Source of the DNA: Acholoe squamosa
Lineage: Eukaryota; Annelida; Polychaeta; Phyllodocida; Polynoidae
DNA length: 64,000 nt
Reading direction: 5' to 3'
Assembly: GCA_949317995.1 (NCBI GenBank)
Contig: OX439047.1
Coordinates: forward strand, 44,083,505-44,147,504
Shown here: piece by piece, positions 36,501-48,400 of the stretch
Numbering within the stretch: the first letter of the stretch is position 1
Layout of the letters: the number at the start of each line of letters is the position of its first letter
Program-made: the position numbers and the translations under genes
The notes under the pieces: generated by a model
What the model was told of the DNA's origin: nothing
Database searches by the model: none
Seen by the model: the letters and a program-made list of their open reading frames with translations, nothing else

Positions 36501-36851
36501 CTGGAGGGTGTTGCTCCTATAGTAAAAGGAAGAGCTGGCTAAAATGCCCTCATTTTCAGTCCTTTCTTTTCGTGTCCCTTTTGTTGCTCGCAAGTGGTCA
36601 TTTAAGTACAGTGCTAAAAAAGGGGATTCTAGTAGGTACCTAGTTGGGAGAAGTCAGTCAGTATAATAAACTATAGAGCATGTGACATGAGTAGGTACCT
36701 GGTAGTGCAGCTCTCTCTATTTTAAACAAGGCAAGTGACTTTTCAGACTAATGTGGTGAGTGCAAGTTGAATGGTGAAGCAGTGCATGACTTGTTTAGAA
36801 AAGAGGGCACATACTCACAGGTCTTTTTACAATAGGAGCAACACCCTCCAG
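36501..36851. mobile_element. TIR element (GGTGTTGCTCCTAT family), copy 1
   Basis: The termini CTGGAGGGTGTTGCTCCTAT and ATAGGAGCAACACCCTCCAG are exact inverted repeats. The interior is a reverse-complement match to 36954-37322. A 100-bp spacer separates the copies; it is homologous to 23905-23965. Confidence 0.8.
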
Positions 36852-36953
36852 AAACTAGTCCTCCGGCTGCTGTAGAGTGCCAGAATCCAGATTGAAGACA
36901 AAATAAAGCAGGATCAAAGTGACATCCCTAGACATTCCTACGCCACTGCAGTA

Positions 36954-37322
36954 GGCTGTTGCTCCTATTGTAAAAAGAGCTGTGAGTATATGCCCTCTTT
37001 TCTAAACAAGTCGTGCACTGCTTCACCTAAGTACTTGCACTCACCACATTAGTCTGAAAAGTCAACTGCCTTGTTTAAAATAGATAGAGCTGCACTACCA
37101 GGTACCTACTCATGTCACACACTCTATAATTTATTTATAGTTTATAGTACTGACTGACTTCTCCCAACTAGGTACCTATACTCAAATCCCCCTTTTTGAG
37201 CACCGTACTTGAATGACCACTTGTGAGCAACAAAAGGGACAAGTTATAGCTACATGAAAAGAAAGGACTGGAAATGAGGGCATTTTTAGCCAGCTCTTCC
37301 TTTTACTATAGGAGCAACAGCC
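36954..37322. mobile_element. TIR element (GGTGTTGCTCCTAT family), copy 2, inverted
   Basis: Begins GGCTGTTGCTCCTAT and ends ATAGGAGCAACAGCC. With copy 1 it forms a >300-bp inverted repeat able to fold into a long hairpin. Shared internal words include GGTACCTACTCATGTCAC and ACTGACTTCTCCCAACTAGG. Confidence 0.8.
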
Positions 37323-37709
37323 TCCAGGCCTCATAACAGTGCCCCTACTCATCCATGATAACCCCTCGTGCCCCTTTCTGCCCCTCACTGCCCCAGAATC
37401 CACACTTCTGACTCACCCCTCCCCTCCAACCCAGCATAGACAAGCAAATGATCGAAATCAATATTGGTCTGTAATAATGCCTGTGTGTTTTCAGATTGCT
37501 ATAGAGGGTTGTCTGAGAGAGTCCTCAGCATATACCCCTGCCCCAACCATCAGCATCTAGGCCTCCAGATAAAGGGTTCCGAGACCCAGCATCTAATATA
37601 AAGCACCAAAAAGGTGTGTGTGTGAAAAAGGTGTTCATACGATACTGTGAATGCTTCATATCTTGCATTGTAAGTTGTAGCCACGAAAAGCATTTCACCA
37701 AGAAAACCG
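37323..37709. other. No gene seen
   Basis: C-rich stretch at 37340-37430 with CCCCTCA/TGCCCCT words. Non-coding. Confidence 0.4.
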
Positions 37710-38588
37710 TACACTGCAAAAAGGGTGGTTAGATTTTAAACATGTTAAAACCTAAACATATAGGTCAGTTAGGTGTCTCATCTACTACTCATTTAGGAAA
37801 TAAACACTTTTATTCTAACTACATAAATGTTTATGCTAAACATGTTTAGATGTTTAGAGCTGAAACAGTTGGATAATAGGTGTTTAGATTAAAACATCAA
37901 TATATTTAGATACTTGGATGTTGAATCAACACCAGGTAGCAGCACTACCTTTGAATCTGCACAGTTATAATCAATTGCTGTGACAAATGTCCCCAAATCC
38001 CATGTTTATTATGGTTTCATTTCATAAAATGTCATGTGAATAGAAAGGGCAATAGAAAATTGACTAGTTTCACCTTACGCCACCATCATTGGCATAAAAC
38101 AATCAATAAGCTCCATGACTGACACCTATTTGATGTTATTCTGGAATAGAAAAGGCAATGCCCTTCCTGCCAAGCTGTTGTACTTTCTCAAGTCTCTCAT
38201 TCTGGTGCAGTGTGTAATACATGTACATGTATATAGCTGTGGCTGACATCTTTGGAGACTTTGACGAGTAAATACCTGCTGATGTCCCCCCAGTTAATGA
38301 GAAAACAAACAAAATATATCTCTTCTTTTTTAATGCATACATGTCTGCAAACCTTAACTCTCCATCAAATCATTTAAACATCTAAACACAAAAATTCATA
38401 AACACCTAAACACAAAAATTCATAGATATCTAAACACAAAGTTTTAACCTAAACACCTACATTTCTAAACACTTGAGCTAAGCATATTGTTTGGCTAAAC
38501 TTGTTCAGGAAATTAATGTGATTACAACAACGTTGCAAGAATATGTTTAGAATTGTTTTTAGGATCTAAACTCCATTTTTGCAGTGTA
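37710..38588. mobile_element. 879-bp TA-ended TIR element of the GTGTTTAG family
   Basis: The left end TACACTGCAAAAAGGGTG and the right end (ATTTTTGCAGTGTA) are inverted, both finishing in TA. It is the uninterrupted relative, in opposite orientation, of 33720-35064. The sequence corresponding to the SINE site there is continuous here near 38173. Confidence 0.85.
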
Positions 38589-41072
38589 TGGGTATCTTAG
38601 ATTGGGCAATACCCTAGCTATTTTGATTTGTGAAGTCATTTTTTTCTCAGAAAACTGAAATGTAAAATACACGGTTGAATTTTTCATCCTTGTTAAATAA
38701 ACGACCGATCTACAGACAAAAAACGTTGGGTAGTTGGTCCATGGAAAAAGTACTAATTTGATAGCTGCCAAGAGGCTAGAATTTCAAAACAAGTGCAATT
38801 AAATAAGGCACATGGCACCCATTTGAAGTCCCTGCAGGCAGAGCACGTAGGATAGGTAATCTCTCAGAAATAGGTAATAGTTACAGGTGCCAAAAAGGCA
38901 GCATTTCAATTGAATGAAGGCCACGCATCCTTATCATCAAAGAGATTCTATGGAAGGGAGTAGAAGCTGTAGGCCGCTGTAGGATTTTGTTATTGTTGGG
39001 AGACTCATTGGTATGGCCGTACACTTTGCAATGCATTATACACAAATGAAGCTCCAGCTTCTACAAACCTTCCCACCACACAAACCTACTAGAAGTAATG
39101 AAAAGAATAAAGTAAATTAACAGATGGTTTCATTTGCTTTTCTCTTTTCTTAAATATTATTATGCGTACTTTATCTATACACTGTAAAGAAAATGTCATT
39201 GAAATAACAAGAAAATCATTGTCCCAAAGTTGCCAGGGATCTGTCGTTATTTTCAAAGGGATTCTTTACTCCATATGTACACCTCTGCCACCTGGGGCGT
39301 TTTGTAAAACTTACACTGGTTCACTGCAATACAATTTCGGTCTCTTACTGTTCTCAAAGCATCCCTTTAGCAAAGTAATCAATTAAAGGGGAGAGCGTCA
39401 TAAAGTCAGCGTAAATAATACAACTAAGGCTCCTGCAAAGTTGGGGTAACACCACAAAGGTACAGGCCACAAACTGAAAAATAATTGAATTTCTGCTTTG
39501 CAGCTATACACAAAAGAGCTTTGGATTTGTGGTCAACAAGTGCCAGAAGTAGTGGGAATATCATTCTGCTTCCCTGTCTCCTGTATTCAATATAGGCCAG
39601 AGAAAATAAGCCTTTTCTCATGGTATAAGGCTATCATAACATTACCAGGTGTAAACAAGTAATGAAAACAAGATCCATAAAAAGTATATCGATGATGTCA
39701 AGGATTTCAAATAATGGACGGTTGATGATACAGAAAAGAAGGAAACAGATATACATTTTATATTTTGGAATGAAGCGAGACACGTATAGCACATTCCCCT
39801 TATCTAGAAAACTGCACACGTCCCAATGCCATTTTAATGCATAAGTATGAGGTGGATATTGCTGCTCCAAGTCTAGTACTCTGTGTCATGCACAAGAAAC
39901 AGGTTTGATAAAATAGGTTCTGAAAATTGAATTAATCATTAGTGCCTCGCGTTGAAAAATATCTCAGCGTTTTCTCTTTACTCCTGGAAAAGTCCTGCCT
40001 TTCTCTTCTCCACAGAGAGACCCAATTATTTTAATGTGTTTTTCTTTCTTGGTTGTTCCAGGGCCAGCACAAATGACTGAACCGATAGCACAGACACCCA
40101 TTAAAGAGCTCCAGCCTTATCAGTATCGGGCAGATGAAGATGTGTCACCATAATAACTAGCTGATTCCCTACTACTGAGATAGCAGCTGGTTGGAGACTG
40201 CTCCAGTGTCTGTGCAGCCTTGAGAAGGGTAATTGAAAGCTTTCAGTGTACTGACAAAAATGGGACAGATAGCTGAAGAATGGAGGTGTTTCAAATGAAC
40301 AAAACGCTGCAGGAGAGTACTATTAAGGGTTTTTTTTATCCCAAATTACGGGGAAAAAGAAATGGGGAAGTTGATTGGGGCAGAACCTTTTTATGAGACC
40401 TCATTTGAGCCCAACTCTATGAACTGTGATCCTAATTGAAGCTCAAGTATTAGATCTTGGCTACGCGGTACCAATACAGTGAGTCCCTTTGTCTTGTGTG
40501 ACTGCCTGTATAACATTCTACTTTAATGTGAATACTTCTAGCACCATTCTGTAGATACTACAATGGAATAGAAACCCTACATTACATCACTTTAGACCGG
40601 CTACTATAAGTGGTATCTGCAGCATACTAATAGAAGTACAACTTCCCTCTGTTCCTTCTCCTCCTACTATTGCCGATCTCCAACACCGTGAGTGAGACAC
40701 AATGCCAAGATTAAAACCACATTAATAACACCTACTGTACTATCTTTCTATAACTCTTCTATAACAGATTTCTCATTCTTATTACACAAAATTCAATAGT
40801 TTACCCCCCGGTCCTTCCTCTTGCATAAGGGGAGACGGGAGGCGTACGTCACTATACTAAAACCCTACGTGCTTGTTTCAATTGTGGTGTCAATAGTGAA
40901 AAAGAAAGCAGACATCAAGTTTTATATTCTGTTCATATACTCTACAACTACTCGAACTTATTTCAATTCCTACAGTTAAAACAGTTTGTTCTAGTATTTA
41001 ATAGCAGTGGTCTCTATTACAGATGTTAAGAGATCTGCGGCTCTCCTATCACTGCAGAATAACCAACAAAAT
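38589..41072. other. No gene seen; dispersed repeat copy 3 of 3
   Basis: Non-coding. 39420-40230 contains blocks shared with 17390-18880 and 21870-22560, including GCAGCTATACA, CATTAAAGAGCTCCAGCCTT and GCAGATGAAGATGTGTCACC. The sequence stays AT-rich up to the LTR boundary. Confidence 0.45.
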
Positions 41073-41076
41073 ATAT

Positions 41077-41419
41077 TGTAACGGTAATTGGTATGAGTGT
41101 AGAGAAGACACAAGACAGAAGTGCTGTAAATAAACTAGGGTTCACTATTGAAGAATGCAGGAATGTAACATCACTTGTCATCAACTTATTATCAGCTCAC
41201 GTCGTTCCTGTAGCCTAGTAGAGAGTAGCAGTGGAGGCACTAAGACCAGCACAGGGCACGTCCTACTCTCAGCTCAAGCAAGACTAGACTGGCCCCCGTG
41301 CGGCACGCGTCGTCTTATATACGCGCGCCGCCCGGGGCGCCCCCTACCGGATGCGCGGCACACCACCGTGCCGCGCGGTACGTACCGCCGTGCCGCTCTC
41401 GGTGCCGCCCACCGCTACA
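41077..41419 (-). repeat. 3' LTR
   Basis: 343 bp, begins TG and ends CA on either strand. On the minus strand it contains TATATAAG (41321-41314), a likely TATA box. Runs of GTACC/GCGGCAC words are shared with the coding region. Confidence 0.95.
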
Positions 41420-41432
41420 CTCTCCCCTGCCC
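41420..41432 (-). promoter_or_regulatory. Polypurine tract
   Basis: On the minus strand GGGCAGGGGAGAG directly precedes the 3' LTR. This is the expected position and composition for the plus-strand DNA primer of an LTR element. Confidence 0.8.
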
Positions 41433-42411
41433 ATTTAAAGCACAGGGGGGGAACGATTATAAAAAGGTAAAATGGTAAGAATGGACCCTTAGGTCAACAG
41501 CCTACTTTAACTAGTCTTAGAAGTAAGGAGTGAAACTAATCGGGAGCGGCCCCCTTCCGCCCCCTCCAAGCTAAGCCAGCCGTGTGGGGCTATAGGGTTA
41601 GGAACCCCTCCTTAACTTATGCCCTGCCCTTAAGGGGCTTAGTCGGCCAAAAGAGCCCATAACTAAGATTGACATGCTGCTGCCCATGTGGAGCCTAAAA
41701 CCGAGGGCGTCCCCCATGCGCCCCCTCCTAGCTAAAGCCCGCCATGTGGGGAAAACAAGGGCTAGGAGCCCTAACCAAATGTCTATCACTGCCCAGAAGG
41801 GGCTTAGCCGGCCAACGGGGCCCAGAAACTAACTAACCAAAGGGGGTTTAGAACCCCAACGATGAACCTGCCTATAAGAGGCTTAGCCGGCCAACGGGCC
41901 CAAACTCTAAAATAATGAGGGTTCAGAACCCGTGATGACCCTGCTCTTAAGGAGCCTACGCGACAGCGCTAAAAAGAACTAATTCCTGAGTGATGTCGAC
42001 GTTGTCCTCGTCCATCGTCCCGACTATGAAGATGCTGATGATGATGATGAAGGATGATGACACCACCCGCTGCGTGGAGGGGGCCTCCGGCTCACCCCTC
42101 CACGGACCCGGAACCGGGTGCCCAACCCCGGCTCCGCGACGCCTCCCCAGGCTCGGACCAGGCCGGTAGCTCCACCCTACTCGGGGGCCTCCCCCTCAGG
42201 CTGTAACGACACACAGAACAACAGTTTAGCCACGCTGCTCCCCTAGGTTTCCTACCGCGCCTCCTGGCCCCGCTCCTCCCTCTTTTACGGTTCTACTCTC
42301 CAGCACCCCGCTCGCTGGACCTCCCGTACCCCGGGCACGAATTACAGTGCCACTGCCGCGACATATGCTGACATGATTGGTTATACGTCTTCTACTCTAG
42401 TATCAATCGTC
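41433..42411 (-). repeat. Pol 3' untranslated region with degenerate tandem repeats
   Basis: About 1 kb lies between the pol stop and the polypurine tract. The words GGGGCTTAGCCGGCCAACGG, AACTAACTAACC and GGGTTTAGAACCC recur at roughly 80-100-bp spacing (about 41634, 41790, 41876). A GATGATGATG microsatellite lies at 42034-42058. No reading frame of note on the minus strand. Confidence 0.65.
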
Positions 42412-45400
42412 CTAAACTTGAGAACGACTCACCTCCTGCTCCGGCTGGTCCTGCTGGTCCCGCAAGAGGCGCCAGCGGGTGGTGACCGATGCGATGACGT
42501 CGTACACATCCGGGCCTACGACCCGGAGGCGTGACGACATGTCCCCTCCCGTTGCCACGAACTCGTCGCCCATGGAGAGAGGAGGCAGAAGGTAGGCCGC
42601 CCACCTCTCCAGGCGCGACGGGTCACGGTCCGACACCGTCCACCAGGGGAGATGCACGGCGTCTGCTGGAGCGGGTCTCGCACTCGGGCGGCGGCCTCGG
42701 CCTCTGCTGGTGGTGGTTGGGGGTGGAACGAACCGTCTCCTCTGTTGGTGTGCACTCGGAGGAGTACCCCCGAAGGAGGTGCCCGGTCCCTTCGTCTTGG
42801 GGGCGGTCCCTTTTGTCGCCGTGCCCTTCTTGGGCGACTCTTTGTCCGACGGGGGAACATAGACCCGGCCCCACCGCCCGGACGACTGTTGTCTCCTGGC
42901 CTGCTGAGGTCGGGGCTGGTGTGGGGGCATATGCGGACGAGGTGCCGGGGACTGCCACTGAGAGTCAAGCTCAGAGTCACTCAGGGCTCCTCCCGGGCTG
43001 CGGCCGTCGTCTGTCACCAGCCTCTGTAGGGCCGCCTCCTCGTCTGGTCTGTTCCGGTGCCGGGTAGGGGGGTCCTGTTCCTCCACTACTACTGGGGCCG
43101 TACGGGAGTGCGGGGAGAACAGCACTCGGCGCTGAGGGGAGGAGGGCCGAGGCAGTGTTATGGCCGTACGTCCGTCCCACTTCCCCCGGTCCGTGTACAC
43201 CGCTTCTACCTGGACCGGACTCTCCCGGTCCCAGTACCTAATGACGGCGTCCATTGCCTCGACCGGGATGGCGAAGGGCGCGGTTCCACCACCTGGCGCG
43301 GTACCCGTGGCTCTGGGGCCGGAGGGCTGTGAGGGAGCGGCCTCCGGGACGGTCCCCTTGGCAGCTGAGATGGGTTCCCGAGGCCCTGCTGCAGGAGGCG
43401 CCCCGGTGTCCGGCGTGGTTCCTTCTACCTCCTGGGCCGAGGTGGGCTCGGGGGGGACCGCCGATGAGGCCGAACCTGTGTACTGGACGGTTCCCTCCCC
43501 TTGCTCAGGCGGTTCCTCCGGCACGCCCAGCTGACCAGCCTCCGGAGCAGTGTCCTGTACCGGTGTCGGGGACTCCCCTGGAGTCGACCCTGCCTCGAGA
43601 ACGGCCACATCCCCGGCAGCGTTGATGAGAACCGTGGGGCTCTTGCTGGGTGTCAACTGCAGGGATAGGTCCCCGCTCGTGGCAATGATGGACGCCACCG
43701 CGGCCAAGGTCTCCGCCTGAGACGGTGTCAGGGAGTCCTGGAGGGTGGCCGCCAGGTCGTCTGCGGGCGCCGCCCCATGTGTAACTAGGGCCCCCGCTTC
43801 CTGGGCTGCTACCTGCTCCTGAGGCGCTATGCCCGTAGTGGCATCCCCCTCTTGACTGCCCGGTGAAACAGGGGGCGGTTCCGTGTGCGACGCCCCTAGT
43901 TCACCAGTTATTGGGTCCAACCCGACGTCTCCTGGCGGCTCGGTGTCGGAGTCGCTGACCTCCCCGTACTGGAGCGGCGCTACCACCCCTGTTACTGGGT
44001 TCACCACCGTCTCCACCGGCTCGCCGTTCACATCCACCCAAACTCCGGTAAGGGGGTCAAGGAAGACCCCGTCGTCAGGAGCGTCCAGGTCGACGCTCTC
44101 ATAGGAGAGGGGTTGTGGGTGCACCCCATCCGCCTGATCCGCGGCGAGCTGAACCACGGGCTCCCGAGGGGGGGTAGCCGTGGATGTCTCCACCCGCACC
44201 ATGGAGGTTGCCCCGCCGGAGAGGGAGTCCGTGGGGGCGGGGGTTCGGCCGGGGGTCACCAAGGTCTCCGCCAAGCCCGGGTTACCGGCGAGGCTCTGGG
44301 CAACCCTTGCGGACCCTGCCGCGGCACTCACAGGCCTCTCCGGCCCCACCCCGGAGGTCGTTTTGGTCCCCTTACTCGTCGCTACGGGGGTAGGCGCGGC
44401 GGTGGAGAGCCGGGCGCCTGGTCCCTTGGTGGCATCGGGCCCCGGGGCTGCCATGCCCCCCTCCTGCTTGGCCCGTGTGGCTGAGTTGTCCCCAGGCTTC
44501 AGCGTGGGACGGGATCCCGACGTACGGCCAGATGAACTGGAGGGGGTGGTGGTACTGCCCCCTGGTCTCCGCGTGATGGTGGAACCCGGTTTACGGGCGG
44601 AGGAGCCGACGACCTTCTTGGCCCGTTTCGACTGGGGTTGGTTCGAGGCAGGGGGGCTACCCAGCGCGTACCGAGGGGAAGACCCCAGGGAGGAGGGGCT
44701 CTCACGAGGCCGTTTCCGATCCTCCGTCGGAGGAGCCTTCAGTTCCGCCTTCGTCGGTACCCGCGTGTACTCAGGGCCGCTCTTGGGTCGACGAGGCGAG
44801 CGCCGGATCCCCCCGACAGCCACCTCCTCCGTGGCCCCCACCTCCGGCACTTCCTCATCCGAGGAGATTTGGGCGGGGGCATGAGGCGCCGGGGCGGGGC
44901 TGGTGGGGACGATCGGGTAGGCTTCCGGGAAGGCGTCCTTGCCCCTGACCGACCATGGGTGTTTAGCCCCTTCGTCTGCCCGGTGACCCGTGCTGCGGAG
45001 GTGGCGTGTCATGTCGTTGTGGCGGTTGGTGGCGTAGGGCATCCCGGCCTTCCCCAGAGTGCACCCCCGTATGGGGCACAGCCATCCCCTCAGGTGTTCA
45101 CCCTCGGCATGAGCCTTCCGCATGTGCCTGTTGCGCGGGCCCGCCTGGGTGAACGTTTTGGCGCATTTCAGGCACGGGTACCTACGGCTGTCCATCACCC
45201 CGTGCTCACAGAAGAGATGGTTCCGCCTCTGCAAGAGCCTTCTTCCCGCCGCCCAACTGCCGTAGGATCGTGGCCTGAACCGGCCGGTCCCAAAACGGGC
45301 CCGTGGCAGTGGAGGAGCCCCTCTCCTTACTGCAGCCTGGCTGCTGCTGCCCTCCACTGGGACGGTGCCGCTCGCGGTACTAGAGATCCCTGTGCTGCCG

Positions 45401-48400
45401 GCGGTATGGGGACCCTTTTCCACCAACTTCCCTCTCTTACCAGGGTCCACTGCCTCTTCTGCGCGGAGATGAGGGATGGGAGACCCTTCCCGCACTGCCT
45501 GCGTACTTATCTCCTCCTTTTGGCCCCCTCTACGATCCTTCCCTTCGGTTTTCTTAGGAGAACTGCTCGGGATCGTAGTCGTCGTGCCGCTAGCGGTATT
45601 TACGTCTCGTCTCCTCTCGCGGCACGGCGAGAGACTGCGAGAGTTGGACCCTGCTGCGCGGCACGAGGAGGGATTTCCTGAGCGTCCAACTCCGTTAGAA
45701 GACCCACCTTTTCGCCCCGGGAAGGACGAATGGCGAGATCCCACCTTTTCCCTCCTTGTCTCCTCTTTTCCGCCCCCTCCGCGGTCGTTTTGGTCCGTTT
45801 GCCTGGGCGAACGGCCCGGTTTCGGCCTGCCCGTGCCGCTCGCGGTACCTGATTTGTTTACGTCTCGTCTCCTCTCGCGGCACGGCGAGAGACTGCGAGA
45901 GTTGGACCCTGCTGCGCGGCACGAGGAGGGATTTCCTGAGCGTCCAACTCCGTTAGAAGACCCACCTTTTCGCCCCGGGGAGGACGAATGGCGAGATCCC
46001 ACCTTCTCCTTCCTTCTCTCCTCTTTTCCGCCCCCTCTGCGGTCTTTTTCTTCCGTTTTCTTAGGAGAACTGCTCGGGATCGTAGTCGTCGTGCCGCTCG
46101 CGGTACCAGTCCCATTGTCTTCTCGCCTCCTCTCGCGGCACGGCGAGAAACTGCGAGACTTGGATTTCGAACTGGATGTGCGGTACGACCTTGAGCTACC
46201 CCCCTCGATTTTTCTGTTTTTCCGTGCAGGACTACTCACATCTTTTCTCTTGGTCTGGTTCCTCTCCTCCTTCCAGCTTCTACGTGAGGGGGGGGAATGT
46301 GAGAGAGATTTCCTCACCTTTTTGGGAGTGCTATGGTTGGTCCGGGGGCTTCTAGGTCGTGTCCTTGGTGGCCCTGGGGAAACCGTCCCTCGCAGGTCTC
46401 CTTTTCCTGAGGGGCTCCTTCCCCCCTCTCCTTTTTCCCCCGTTCTTTCGGTTGTTATCTTTAGGGTTCCTTTGGCCGATTTTACTGTTTTCCGGCTACT
46501 GCTCCCTCTGGTCACCCTTAGAATCTCCCCCTCTTCTGCACTCTTGGAACTGTCGGTGGAGGGGCTCCTCTTTCTCCCCTTCCGTGGAACCTTGCCTATA
46601 GAAGCGGCTATCCTCTTTGCCTCCTCTCTTCTCCCTGGAGATTCCCCCATTTTTTTATTCTTGGGGATGACGTAGCTCTGCAGGGTTCTCTTCTTCTCCC
46701 TCATTTTTCCTTTTCCAGCACCAAGCCTGTCCCACACGGACGACATGGACGCAGCTACTGCGGCAGCGGCACCTGCGGCAGCGGCACGGGCGGTAGCGGT
46801 AGGTGCGGTAGCGGTACCTGCGGCAGCGGCACGGGCGGCGGCGGCAGCGGTACTAAGGTCTCCACTACTGAGAGAGGAAGACAGAAGAGACAGGGGCCCC
46901 TCCCTTCTCCCCCGACTTACAAAGGGGGACCTGCGAGGAAACTCTAGGCGAGGAAGATCCTGAAGTGGTGCCACCTTTTCCTCCCGAGGTACCGGAGGCT
47001 GTGGGAGGCGGGGCGCTAGGGTCCCCCTACCCACAGAAATTTCTTCCTGGGGAAGGGTTTCCTTCCCCACCCTCCGCACCTCCTCCTGGAAAGAGCGGAC
47101 TCCTTCGGGCGGGGTGGGTACCACCTTCAGGGAGTCAAAGTGCACGATCTTCGTGGTACGGGCTCGGGAGATTTCGTACACGGCCTCCCCTATCCTCTTG
47201 GTGACTTTCCAGGGGCCGGTCCACCAGCGTTCCAGTTTAGGCGAGTGTCCCTTTCTCTTGATTGGATGGAGGTAATACACCATCGTGCCCTCCGGAATAC
47301 TCCGGTTTGAGGCTCGCATGTCATAGTTCCTCGTTTGCCTGGTTACCGCTACCCCCAACTCCCTTCTAGCGACCTCATGCGCGGATGCCATCCTTCTCTG
47401 GAGATCCGCCACGTAACCGTGGACCCCGTCCCCTACCTTCTCTTCCGCCTCCGGATAGAGAAGGGAGATGGGAGGATTGTTTTCTCGTCCCAGCATGAGC
47501 ATATTCGGAGTCATTCCCGTTGAAGAATGGACGGAAGACCGGTACGCCGACATCACCAGCGGTAGCTGCTCGTCCCAATCGCTGTGATCATCCGCCACCA
47601 CGGCCGCTAGAAGGGCCTCGATGGTACGGTTGGCGCGCTCTACCAAGCCATCTGACTTAGGGTTAAAGGCGCAGGTGCGGGTCTGTTTTACCCCTAGGAG
47701 CCGCACCACCTCCCGGAAGAGGTGGGACTGGAAGTTGCGTCCCTGGTCGGAGTGTAGGCTCCCGGGGGAACCGAAACGGCACACCAGTCCTTCTACCAAA
47801 GCCCTGGCTACCGTAGCGGCTTCCTGGTTAGGGAGCGCCGCGGCCTCAGCCCACTTCGTAAAGTAATCGCACATTACCACGATGTATTTATTTCCCCGAG
47901 GGGTAAGGGGCAGGGGTCCCATAACGTCGATGGCTACCCTCTCCATCACCATCCCTACCGGTATGTGACCCATCTTAGCCCGGCTGGGATGTGGGGGAGG
48001 TTTACGCTCGAGGCAACGTGCGCAGGAAGCGGCCCAGTACGTCACCTCCCTCCGGAACTCCGGCCAATACCACCGTTCCTGGACCTTCCTTAAGGTCCTG
48101 TCACGTCCGAAGTGACCCACAACACCCTCGCCATGACAGGCCTCAAAGACTTCCTTCTTCCGCTTTTCCGGTACTAATACCTGGAACTGGCGCTCGCCGC
48201 CCGGAATAAACCACCACCGACCTAAGAGCCCCTCTTTTAATAGGAGACGGCTACGCTGGGCTGCCAAAGATCGGAGCCCATAGGAGGCACCCGCCAGTTC
48301 TTCCTCGGCGGGTTCCGTTTCCTCCGCCGCCCACCTGTACGCTCTTCCCACCAATCCATCGGCCTTTTGGTCCCGTATCCACTCTTCCCTCACTTCTTCG

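Noticed and set aside
44180-46675. Long plus-strand open frames (234, 347 and 399 codons) opposite pol
   Set aside because: They lie antisense to the intact Pol frame in very GC-rich, stop-poor, repetitive DNA. They show no domain and overlap one another in different frames.
42412-47103. An envelope gene at the 3' end of the Gypsy element
   Set aside because: The extension has no signal peptide, no hydrophobic membrane segment and no furin-fusion arrangement. It is continuous with integrase in the same frame.
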